Assembly: GCF_001426865.1 (NCBI RefSeq)
Contig: NZ_LMFO01000033.1
Span: 124,001-188,000, forward strand
From: Paenibacillus sp. Root52
GTDB taxonomy: Bacteria; Bacillota; Bacilli; Paenibacillales; Paenibacillaceae
Direction of reading: 5' to 3'
Length of the DNA stretch: 64,000 nt
Shown here in pieces: positions 52,357 to 60,368 of this stretch; within the stretch, counting starts at the first letter, position 1; each line of letters opens with the position of its first letter. The notes under the pieces were generated by a model that was given only the letters and a program-made list of their open reading frames with translations, was not told the DNA's origin and searched no databases. The position numbers and the translations under genes are program-made.

Positions 52357-53426
52357 CCAAACGTGTGCTGCCATCCACAGACCCGAGCCAGAGCACTATA
52401 TATTATACCGTGGCAACCGACGGAAGTGGGGATTACACGACCATTCAGGCTGCGATTGACGCAATTCCTGATCATTCTGCAGCCAAGCTGGAGGTTCGCA
52501 TTAAACCAGGGGTGTATGTTGAGAAGCTGCATATTGAGAAGTCTAAGGTTCACCTCATCGGTGAGGGAGCCGAGCAGACGATCATCACGTATGATGACCA
52601 TGCCCTCAAGACATTCCCGAACGGCGAGCTGTATCATACATTTCATTCCTATACCGTGTTTGTTGGGTCTGATGACTTTACCGCAGAAGGGCTCTCGTTC
52701 GTAAACTCGGCGGGGCCAGGTAAGCTTGTTGGTCAGGCTCTGGCGATATATGTTGACGGAGACCGGGCAGCCTTTCGGAACTGCCGATTCATTGGGCACC
52801 AGGATACAATCTTCACCGGGCCGCTCCCAGAGCAACCGTTAGATCGAAGCTTTTTTGGCGGGCCACGCGATGGGGCTGAGAGGCGTAAGCTACGACAATA
52901 CTATGAAGGCTGTTACATTGAGGGCGATGTTGATTTTATTTTTGGCTCGGCGACGGCGGTGTTCAAAGATTGTGAGATCTTCTCTAAGATTCGTGTGTCC
53001 GGTGCAGATCAGGTACAGGGAGAAGTGCAGGGCTATGTTACTGCGGCTTCCACGCCTGAGGATGTGAAGTATGGTTATGTGTTTATTGACTGTGATCTAA
53101 CCAGCAACGCACCTCCTGAATCGGTGTATCTTGGACGACCATGGCGTAATTATGCAAAAGTGTGCTTTCTCAACTGCTGGATTGGAGCCCATGTGAAGCA
53201 GGAAGGCTGGCATAACTGGAACAAAACCGATGCAGAGAGCACCGTGGTATTCGCAGAGTATAACAGTTCAGGGCCAGGAAAAGCACAGGCAGGCATTCGT
53301 GTACCATGGGCTGACCTCCTAACGGAGGAGGAAGCGGCTGAATACACGATACCTCTTATTTTGTCTGGTGAAGATAATTGGCAACCTTTCCGTGCTTCCT
53401 CCCCGATTGAAAAGCCAAGCGATTAG
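52353..53426 (+). CDS. Cytoplasmic pectinesterase (CE8)
   Basis: This is a 357-residue right-handed beta-helix pectin methylesterase. Active-site blocks are complete: GQALAIYVDGDRAAFRNCRF, GHQDT (Gln), GDVDFIFGSATAVF (catalytic Asp pair region) and YLGRPWRNYAKV (Arg). There is no signal peptide, so it should de-esterify imported oligosaccharides rather than polymeric pectin. It overlaps the GH105 gene by four bases and ends the operon. A weak bidirectional terminator follows at 53529. Confidence 0.93.
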   Translation: MTKRVLPSTDPSQSTIYYTVATDGSGDYTTIQAAIDAIPDHSAAKLEVRIKPGVYVEKLHIEKSKVHLIGEGAEQTIITYDDHALKTFPNGELYHTFHSYTVFVGSDDFTAEGLSFVNSAGPGKLVGQALAIYVDGDRAAFRNCRFIGHQDTIFTGPLPEQPLDRSFFGGPRDGAERRKLRQYYEGCYIEGDVDFIFGSATAVFKDCEIFSKIRVSGADQVQGEVQGYVTAASTPEDVKYGYVFIDCDLTSNAPPESVYLGRPWRNYAKVCFLNCWIGAHVKQEGWHNWNKTDAESTVVFAEYNSSGPGKAQAGIRVPWADLLTEEEAAEYTIPLILSGEDNWQPFRASSPIEKPSD

Positions 53427-53528
53427 AATACTTATCGGCATGTATCCGTGGTTCAGATTATAGCCGTATGAGCGCTGCTCTCGTATCAGCTATTCTATGA
53501 TACTTAAACGTTTCTGCTGCTATCGCAC

Positions 53529-53576
53529 GAAAAGCCTCCATACCTTCCGCCATGGCGAAGGGAGTGGAGGCTTTGT
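53529..53576. terminator. Bidirectional terminator
   Basis: AAAGCCTCCA (53531-53540) and TGGAGGCTTT (53565-53574) form a perfect stem between convergent genes. Confidence 0.75.
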
Positions 53577-53616
53577 GGATCTTATTGGAGCGATATTTGA
53601 TTCAACGGATTAGAGA

Positions 53617-54465
53617 TTAGAAGTTAAAGTTATCCGGGTCAGGTCCAACGCGTTGATCTTCATTCAGCGCATTGATTCGTTCCATCTCTTCAGAAGATAG
53701 CTCGAAATCAAAGATCGAAGCATTCTCTTCAATGCGATGCGCCTTAGTGGATTTTGGAATAGTAACGACACCGTTCTGTAGATCCCAACGCAAAATGATC
53801 TGTGCAATTGACTTGCCTTTTGCTGATGCAATCTCTGTGAGCACCGGGTTGTCCAACAGCTGACCTTGCATGAGCGGGGACCATGCTTCAAGTTGAATGT
53901 TGTGTTCTTCACAGAAGGCTTTCAGCTTCGTCTGCGTCAGACGAGGATGATATTCTACTTGATTCACCATAGGAGTGATCGTAGCGTCCTGCATGAGATC
54001 TTGCAGATGATGAATCTGGAAGTTGCTTACCCCGATCGCTCTAATCCGGCCTGCTTGGTAGAGTTCCTCGATGGCTTTCCATGCAGCTTTATATTTACCT
54101 GCTTTTGGCCAGTGAACCAGATATAGATCCAAGACCTCGAGTCCTAGCTTGTTCATCGTTGTATCGAAGGCGGCAAGTGTCTCTTCGTACCCAAGGTCAG
54201 CATTCCATACTTTGGAGGTGATGAAGAGGTCTTCGCGCTTAAGATTGTTCTCTTGTAATGCTTCAGCAATTGCCTGTCCTACACCAGCTTCATTGCCATA
54301 TACCGCAGCAGTATCAATACTGCGATAACCATATTTAATGGCATGTTTAACCGCTGTGATTAACTCGGCTCCTTCTTCTACTTTGAATACGCCGAGTCCA
54401 AACCAAGGCATGTGAACGCCGTTATGCAATGTTGTTGTCGATTGTAAGTTTTGTGCTGTTGTCAT
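53617..54465 (-). CDS. Aldo/keto reductase (AKR5-like)
   Basis: This is a 282-residue NADPH-dependent reductase. The catalytic tetrad is visible: Asp and Tyr in SIDTAAVYGNE, Lys in FITSKVW and His in YLVHWPK. The cofactor end motif is IPKSTKAHRIEENASIFDFE. ATG 54465 has AAGGAGG upstream; the frame is open nine codons further. It is of the YvgN/YtbE type, which reduces methylglyoxal and similar aldehydes (family knowledge). Confidence 0.92.
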   Translation of the reverse strand: MTTAQNLQSTTTLHNGVHMPWFGLGVFKVEEGAELITAVKHAIKYGYRSIDTAAVYGNEAGVGQAIAEALQENNLKREDLFITSKVWNADLGYEETLAAFDTTMNKLGLEVLDLYLVHWPKAGKYKAAWKAIEELYQAGRIRAIGVSNFQIHHLQDLMQDATITPMVNQVEYHPRLTQTKLKAFCEEHNIQLEAWSPLMQGQLLDNPVLTEIASAKGKSIAQIILRWDLQNGVVTIPKSTKAHRIEENASIFDFELSSEEMERINALNEDQRVGPDPDNFNF

Positions 54466-54667
54466 GAAAATTCCTCCTTGATGTGTATACAATTCGTTAC
54501 TTCGTGTAGAATTGCTATTAGTTCATGATACAAAATCAAATCATAGTAGATCAAATTGCAATCAACGTATATTATATAATTATACACTTTTTTGAAACCG
54601 GTTCCCTACTTAAGATAAGCTCTTAGATTGAAGAGTATCTAGAGTTGGTAGATTTTAGTGAGTGAAG

Positions 54668-55867
54668 TTACTTATGCGCCGGTACATGCATTTCTTTACG
54701 GTCAAGCACTCTCGCCCAAGCGGTTAGGATTACGGCAATGAGTACCATGAGTGCACCTACCCATGTTGTATGGATCAAGCCTATGGAATCCGTGATTACA
54801 CCACCGAGATAGGCGCCTATTGCAATACCAGCGTTAAAGGCAGCGATGTTAAAGGCTGAGGCTACGTCTTTTGCCTGCGGTGCATACCGCTCTGCGAGGG
54901 TCACCACATGCATCTGTAATCCGGGGACATTCATAAAAGCAAGCATACCCATCCCTAGGATCGTAACCAATGCTGCCGTTTTGAAGGGAACTGTGAAATA
55001 TAGTATACCCAGAATTACGGTTTGGATCATAAACATGTAGAAAAGTGCCTGTAGTGGACTGCGGTTGGCTGCTTTTCCTCCAAGAATATTACCAATCGCA
55101 ATGGCGATCCCGTACACAAGTAGAATGAGTGCTACCGTTGGCTCTGCGTACCCGCTAATATCATGTAATAGTGGAGACAGATAGGTGAAGACAACGAATG
55201 TCCCTCCATATCCGACGGCCGTAATGACGAAGGCAAGCAGCAGTCTTCCGTTGGTTACAAGTTTCAGTTGGTTCCGGAAGGCTGTGCGTGTTCCGCGCTC
55301 CAGTGTGGAGGGCACGAGCAGCAGGTTACCAACCAACGCGATGAGCCCAATGACCACGATAAGAATAAAGGCTGCACGCCAACCCCATTGCTGACCAATA
55401 AGTGTGCCTAACGGTACACCGGTTACGGTCGCAATGGTTAACCCGGAGAACATGATGGCGATCGCACTGGCTCTACGATTGGCAGGTACAAGATCTGCTG
55501 CAATCGTTGAACCAATCGACATGAATACACCATGAGATAGGGCTGTGATGATTCTAGCAATGAGCAGCAGCGTAACCCCGCTAGATAAGGCCGCAAGCGT
55601 GTTGCCTGCGATAAAAACAAGCATGATTGCAAGTAACAACGTTTTGCGTGAGACGGTAGACGTTAGAGAGGTTAGGATAGGTGCTCCAAACGTCACGCCA
55701 AGTGCATATAAGGTAACGGTTAATCCCGCTGTGGTTACAGATATGCCGAGATCATCTGCAATAAGTGGCAACAGACCTACGCTGATAAATTCAGTGGTGC
55801 CGATGGCAAATGCACTGATTGCGAGTGCCAGCAGCGCGAGTGTACTTCGTTTGGAACTTTGTAACAT
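54668..55867 (-). CDS. MFS transporter (DHA1, AraJ/YdhL-like)
   Basis: This is a 399-residue 12-helix drug/proton antiporter-type protein. Family blocks: ALAISAFAIGTTEFISVGLL, GVTFGAPILTSLTSTVSRK (motif A region), RIITALSHGVFMSIGSTIAA, and VTGVPLGTLIGQQWGWRAAF (motif C region). ATG 55867 with GGGAG upstream is preferred over an upstream TTG. It is divergent from an HxlR regulator across a shared promoter region with direct-repeat operators, so it is probably induced through that regulator. Confidence 0.9.
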   Translation of the reverse strand: MLQSSKRSTLALLALAISAFAIGTTEFISVGLLPLIADDLGISVTTAGLTVTLYALGVTFGAPILTSLTSTVSRKTLLLAIMLVFIAGNTLAALSSGVTLLLIARIITALSHGVFMSIGSTIAADLVPANRRASAIAIMFSGLTIATVTGVPLGTLIGQQWGWRAAFILIVVIGLIALVGNLLLVPSTLERGTRTAFRNQLKLVTNGRLLLAFVITAVGYGGTFVVFTYLSPLLHDISGYAEPTVALILLVYGIAIAIGNILGGKAANRSPLQALFYMFMIQTVILGILYFTVPFKTAALVTILGMGMLAFMNVPGLQMHVVTLAERYAPQAKDVASAFNIAAFNAGIAIGAYLGGVITDSIGLIHTTWVGALMVLIAVILTAWARVLDRKEMHVPAHK

Positions 55868-55943
55868 ATATAGCTCAACTCCCTGGAATGTGGATTTACG
55901 TACTGGCAAATGCTATTATGAGATATTCCGTATCAAATGAATA

Positions 55944-55975
55944 GTACGTACTTTTTAGTACCGTACGTACTTTTT
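55944..55975. promoter_or_regulatory. Direct-repeat operator in the MFS/HxlR divergent region
   Basis: GTACGTACTTTTT occurs twice (55944-55956 and 55963-55975), 19 bp apart start to start. Each copy contains the palindrome GTACGTAC. Probable HxlR binding sites. Confidence 0.65.
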
Positions 55976-56019
55976 GGTGCCTATACCGTTAATGAAATCC
56001 ACCAGGGAGGAGATATATC

Positions 56020-56418
56020 ATGGAGAGGAAGAAGTACAACATTTCTGTTGAAGCAACCCTTGAGGTCATCGGTGGTAAATGGAAATGTGTGATTCTATGC
56101 CATCTGACCCACGGGAAGAAACGTACCAGTGATCTTAAGCGCATAATGCCTGCTATTACGCAAAAGATGCTGACACAGCAATTGAGAGAGCTTGAAGATG
56201 ATGGCATTGTGAATCGAATCGTCTATAATCAGGTTCCACCGAAGGTGGAGTACGAATTAAGCGATTATGGTCGGAGTTTGGAACCGATACTCAATGCACT
56301 TTGCAATTGGGGCGATCAGCATATCGTAAGGGAATATGGCGATAAAGCGTTGATGTTGGAGGATAATGGGTTGAATGATTTTGGTTCTGAAGATCACAAG
56401 GAGCTGATGAAGCAATGA
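56020..56418 (+). CDS. HxlR-family transcriptional regulator
   Basis: This is a 132-residue winged-helix regulator: TLEVIGGKWKCVILCHLTHG, RTSDLKRIMPAITQKMLTQQ, LRELEDDGIVNRIVYNQVPP and KVEYELSDYGRSLEPIL are the complete HxlR pattern. A Cys in the first helix (WKCVIL) is where several members sense oxidants or electrophiles (family knowledge). GGGAGGAG precedes the ATG. It overlaps the AIM24-family gene (ATGA), so they are co-translated. Confidence 0.93.
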   Translation: MERKKYNISVEATLEVIGGKWKCVILCHLTHGKKRTSDLKRIMPAITQKMLTQQLRELEDDGIVNRIVYNQVPPKVEYELSDYGRSLEPILNALCNWGDQHIVREYGDKALMLEDNGLNDFGSEDHKELMKQ

Positions 56419-57092
56419 ATTATGAGATTCTGCATCAAGGTGCGTTTGCTATGCTCAAAGTTAATCTAGAACGCGGAGAACGGTTCAAGGCTGAGAGTGG
56501 AGCTATGGTATCCATGACACCTACAGTTGAGTTGAGAGGCTCTGCAGAAGGTGGGATGTTCGCAGGGTTCGGACGTATGATTAGTGGGGAGAAGTTCTTC
56601 TTTCAGGAGCTTACGGCTACAGGCGGATCAGGAGAGGTTCTATTGTCCCCTTCTAGCATGGGAGATGTGCAAGTGGTCGAGTTGGACGGTTCATACTCCC
56701 TCTATGTGCAGAAGGATGGATTTCTCGCGGGTACTGAAGGTATTCAGGTGAATAGCAAAATGCAGAATCTCAAAAAAGGTCTCTTTTCTGGAGAAGGTTT
56801 CTTCATTATTGAGATCAGTGGTCGGGGAACAGTATTTCTGTCTTCGTATGGTGCAATCCATGCCATTCATCTGGCTGCGGGCGAAGAGGTCATCGTTGAT
56901 AATGCACATCTCGTTGCATGGCCTCATTATATGAATTATCGCATTGAGAAAGCCTCACAGGGCTGGCTGTCCAGCGTGACTAGCGGAGAAGGATTGGTGT
57001 GCCGCTTCAGGGGAGAAGGAACGGTCTTGATCCAGAGTCGCAATCCGCAAGGGTTCGGACAATGGGTGAAGCAATTTATCCCTTCGCGTTAA
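56415..57092 (+). CDS. AIM24 / TIGR00266-family protein
   Basis: This is a 225-residue beta-rich protein. Family marks: FKAESGAMVSMTPTVELRG, GMFAGFGRMISGEKFFFQ, the repeated TGGSGEVLLSPSSMGDVQVV, GLFSGEGFFIIEISGRGTVF and HLVAWPHYMNYRIEKA. The function of this widespread family is unknown in bacteria. Coupled to the HxlR regulator. A structured imperfect inverted repeat lies in the gap downstream (57176-57232). Confidence 0.9.
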   Translation: MNYEILHQGAFAMLKVNLERGERFKAESGAMVSMTPTVELRGSAEGGMFAGFGRMISGEKFFFQELTATGGSGEVLLSPSSMGDVQVVELDGSYSLYVQKDGFLAGTEGIQVNSKMQNLKKGLFSGEGFFIIEISGRGTVFLSSYGAIHAIHLAAGEEVIVDNAHLVAWPHYMNYRIEKASQGWLSSVTSGEGLVCRFRGEGTVLIQSRNPQGFGQWVKQFIPSR

Positions 57093-57301
57093 ACCGCCAT
57101 GAAAAAAGATACAAAGTTGCAACGGATCAGATGGCAAAATCGTTATAAGAATAATTAACCTGCAATGCCTAGACATAATGGTTGTCCAAACCCATGATAT
57201 AGCCGTCATAAGCGGGTTCATGTGGCGACCATTAATCTGTAATATTCTCTAGTATATGTAATGAAGTAGAATTCTAAGGCATCGGTGATGGAGGAATTGA
57301 G

Positions 57302-57757
57302 ATGAGTTCACAGTTTAAAAATGCAAATGAAAGTCCAGGACACCTGTTATGGCAGGTTACAACCATGTGGAGTAAAGAAATGAGACGGGTTCTTGAGCCG
57401 CTTGGGTTAACACACCCACAATTTGTGCTTCTACATGGATGCTTATGGTTGAATGAACGCGATGAAGAGGGTAATGGTGTTACTCAGGTTCAAATTTCTC
57501 AATTTACGAATGTCGATGTTAATGTAACATCTCAAGTTCTTCGTGCGCTTGAAAAGAGAGGGCTGATTCAACGTACTCGTCATAAGACGGATACAAGAGC
57601 AAATATCATTTCTACAACTCCAGAGGGCACAGCTCTTGCCAATCAGGGGATTCAGGTTGTAGAGGCTGCGGATAAGGCGTTTTTTGATCTGGTAAGTGAT
57701 CGTAAGGAAGAGTACATGGATATTTTACGTGCGTTTATTAATAATAAATCCGAATAA
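57302..57757 (+). CDS. MarR-family transcriptional regulator
   Basis: This is a 151-residue winged-helix protein: GHLLWQVTTMWSKEMRRVLE, GLTHPQFVLLHGCLWL, VQISQFTNVDVNVTSQVLRA, the recognition helix followed by wing GLIQRTRHKTDTRANIISTT, and an acidic dimerisation tail. GGAGG is six to seven bases before the ATG. Its target is not evident, since the neighbour downstream is on the opposite strand. Ligand unknown. Confidence 0.9.
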   Translation: MSSQFKNANESPGHLLWQVTTMWSKEMRRVLEPLGLTHPQFVLLHGCLWLNERDEEGNGVTQVQISQFTNVDVNVTSQVLRALEKRGLIQRTRHKTDTRANIISTTPEGTALANQGIQVVEAADKAFFDLVSDRKEEYMDILRAFINNKSE

Positions 57758-57847
57758 CTGACGTATTGGATTTTTTTGTACATTATTAAACTACATGTTG
57801 TAGTGAGAGAAGAAGATTATCCTACATAAAATGATACTCAACCATTG

Positions 57848-57888
57848 AAAACCTCCCTGACGTTGCAGCCGGGAGGTTATTTATTTTG
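57848..57888. terminator. Bidirectional terminator
   Basis: AACCTCCC (57850-57857) and GGGAGGTT (57871-57878) form the stem, followed by ATTTATTTT. Convergent genes lie on each side. Confidence 0.8.
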
Positions 57889-57971
57889 GGATTTATTTAT
57901 TTTGCTAAGCTATCTCATCACTTAAGAAAAATGATGATGAACTATGAACGGATGTAAGTTTAGGTTCATGA

Positions 57972-58952
57972 TTATTCACTTAGCCGATAGGTTGCAAAAG
58001 GTTCTCTGTGACGGAATGAATCACTAAGCTGATCCAGCTCAGCCATCATGTCGGACGTCAGCTTAAGTTCAAGGCTCTGGAGATTGTGCTCCAGTTGTTC
58101 TGTACGCGTGGCTCCAACGATCACCGTTGAAACGGCTGGACGTGCCAGCAGCCAAGCGAGGGACAACACACTTGGGGAACAACCATGTTCCGCCGCTTTC
58201 TCGCTAACCTGTTGTCCTAAATGAATATTGTGCTCCAGCAGAAAACGATTGAAAGATGGATCGGTGTCTGCCCTAGAGCCGGATGGTACAGCTTGTTCTC
58301 CATTGTACTTGCCAGTTAAGATACCGCCAGCCAGCGGGAAATATGGGATAATGCCAACGCCTTGATCCAAGCACAGCGGTACCAATTCTAGCTCAGGTGT
58401 ACGGTCAGCGAGAGAGTAGCTCGTTTGCGTTGAAATATAACGAACATAGCCCTTCAATTCGCTCGTGCCGAGAGCTTTCATCAGCTCCCATGCTGCATAG
58501 TTGGACGCTCCGATGTATCGGACTTTGCCGGAGGATACCATATCATCCAGCGTGCGCAACGTTTCATCCAGCGGTGTGTGCGGATCGAAGGTATGGATCT
58601 GGTACAGATCAATATAGTCCGTCCGCAGACGACGGAGACTATGCTCCAGCTCTTGTTGCAAATGATAGCGGGAGGAACCCCGCCCATGAGGACCATCGTG
58701 CCGGGGTAGTCCGGCCTTGGTAGCAAGCACAGCGTTTTCCCGTTTACCTGCAAGGGCTTGTCCAATGATTCGCTCGGATTCCGTGCCAGCATAGATGTTA
58801 GCGGTATCGATGAAGTTAATCCCTTGATCCAGTGCGGCATGAATAATACGGGTAGATGTCGGTTCGTCGGCACGTTTGCCGAATGCGTTGGTGCCCAGAC
58901 CGAGTGCGGATACCCGTAGACCGCTGTTGCCTAAATGTCGAAATTCCATCAT
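57972..58952 (-). CDS. Aldo/keto reductase (oxidoreductase, YhdN/Tas-like)
   Basis: This is a 326-residue TIM-barrel reductase: NSGLRVSALGLGTNAFG, catalytic Asp/Tyr in FIDTANIYAGTESE, Lys in VLATKAGLP, His in YQIHTFDP, then VRYIGASNYAAWEL and VSTVIVGATRTEQLEHNL for cofactor binding. AAAGGAG is six bases before the ATG. The substrate is unknown; it belongs to the potassium-channel-beta-like AKR group, distinct from the AKR5-like protein at 53617. Confidence 0.92.
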   Translation of the reverse strand: MMEFRHLGNSGLRVSALGLGTNAFGKRADEPTSTRIIHAALDQGINFIDTANIYAGTESERIIGQALAGKRENAVLATKAGLPRHDGPHGRGSSRYHLQQELEHSLRRLRTDYIDLYQIHTFDPHTPLDETLRTLDDMVSSGKVRYIGASNYAAWELMKALGTSELKGYVRYISTQTSYSLADRTPELELVPLCLDQGVGIIPYFPLAGGILTGKYNGEQAVPSGSRADTDPSFNRFLLEHNIHLGQQVSEKAAEHGCSPSVLSLAWLLARPAVSTVIVGATRTEQLEHNLQSLELKLTSDMMAELDQLSDSFRHREPFATYRLSE

Positions 58953-59073
58953 GTATCGCTCCTTTCTGTGCCATATCTTATCATGGCGATTATAACCTAA
59001 TCTATTGAAATGGTGTTATTAATATAGTTAAATGATTCTTAGAAACCGCTCTTATAGAGTTAAAGGAGAAATC

Positions 59074-60114
59074 ATGGAAAACAGTGCAGCTCACTTAACC
59101 AGACGGAAGCCGAAGAAACCGAAGAAGAGATGGAAGAAGCCCCTAATCATTACATTGAGTGTGCTTGTTTTGTTAGGCGGGCTTGGATTCATTTATCAAA
59201 AGCAACTGGTCATACTCGCATTCAAAATGTTCGCCTCAGATACGGTGAAGGAAACACTGGATGATTCTTATAAACCAGCGGGTAATGAAGATGCACCCGT
59301 TGTGGAACATACAGATCCATTCTCGCTGTTGCTGCTCGGAATCGATCAACGTGACAACGAACCAAGTCGTTCGGATACCATCATCTACTCCGTCGTTCGC
59401 CCAGAAGATAATAAAGTACTGTTACTGTCCATTCCGCGTGACTCCTATACGGAAATCGTAGGGCGGGATGTAAAATCGAAAATTAATTCAGCGTATGCCC
59501 ACGGTGAGGCCAAGATGGCTATGGATACCGTGGAGAAGCTGCTGGAGAACAAAGTAGACTTCTATGCGGCCATTAACTTTAATGGTCTGAAAGATATCGT
59601 AGATGCGGTAGGCGGTGTAGAGCTGCCAATCAAGAAAAATATTGAGAACAAGCTAAAGACGCACGAAAAGCTGTTCGTCGAAGCCAACAAACCGATCTAT
59701 AACGGAGAGGAAGCGCTGGGATATGTGCGTTACCGCGAAGACTCCGATTTTAACCGGACGATGCGTCACCGGATTTTCCTGAGTGCATTCATGAATCGTG
59801 CGCTTGAGGTCAAGAACCTAACTAAGATTCCAGATGTCATCAAGATTGCTGGCTCCAACTTTACAACGAATATGAATTCCGATTTTATTGTTGATTTTGC
59901 CGAGTCATTGTACATGAAAGATAGCATTCCTACGATCAGCAATTACATGCTACAGGGTACGGGTGCGATGCGTGGTGGTGTCTGGTACTATGATCTATCG
60001 GAAGAAGATCTGCAATATGTACGGACGATGATTGCCAGCTGGCTTGATCCAGATGCAACCGAAATTATAGAGCCAAGCACAGATGATACAACAGAATCGA
60101 CAGATGCGGCATAA
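59074..60114 (+). CDS. LCP-family (LytR-CpsA-Psr) cell-wall glycopolymer ligase
   Basis: This is a 346-residue protein with a very basic cytoplasmic tail (RRKPKKPKKRWKKP), one helix (about 23-43) and an extracellular LCP domain. Conserved residues are in FSLLLLGIDQRD, SRSDTIIYSVV, LLSIPRDSYTEI, KINSAYAHGE and LGYVRYREDSDFNRTMRH (substrate-binding Arg series). It attaches teichoic acids or other polymers to peptidoglycan. ATG 59074 has AAAGGAG upstream; the frame is open 14 codons earlier. The Asp/Thr-rich tail is short. Confidence 0.93.
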   Translation: MENSAAHLTRRKPKKPKKRWKKPLIITLSVLVLLGGLGFIYQKQLVILAFKMFASDTVKETLDDSYKPAGNEDAPVVEHTDPFSLLLLGIDQRDNEPSRSDTIIYSVVRPEDNKVLLLSIPRDSYTEIVGRDVKSKINSAYAHGEAKMAMDTVEKLLENKVDFYAAINFNGLKDIVDAVGGVELPIKKNIENKLKTHEKLFVEANKPIYNGEEALGYVRYREDSDFNRTMRHRIFLSAFMNRALEVKNLTKIPDVIKIAGSNFTTNMNSDFIVDFAESLYMKDSIPTISNYMLQGTGAMRGGVWYYDLSEEDLQYVRTMIASWLDPDATEIIEPSTDDTTESTDAA

Positions 60115-60211
60115 AAGAGGTTGTTCAAAAAGCTCACTTTTGATTACGAAGGACGCCTGACGGCTTCTCAGCATAGAATGAATGGATTCGAGTAAAAATT
60201 GTGTGAAACGT

Positions 60212-60250
60212 AAGCCTGAGGAAGCTCATTGCTTCTTGGGCTTTTTTGTT
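60212..60250 (+). terminator. Terminator after the LCP gene
   Basis: AAGCCTGAGGAAGC (60212-60225) pairs with GCTTCTTGGGCTT (60231-60243), with a mismatch/bulge near the base, followed by TTTTGTTTTG. Confidence 0.8.
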
Positions 60251-60368
60251 TTGTCGTAAACGCAAGAGGAAGGGATCAGCAGAGTTATTTCAACATTTAC
60301 ATCTTTTTCAGATCACAATAGAGTAAAATATAGGGAAACAAATCAACATCGACCAATGGAGGAAAGGT

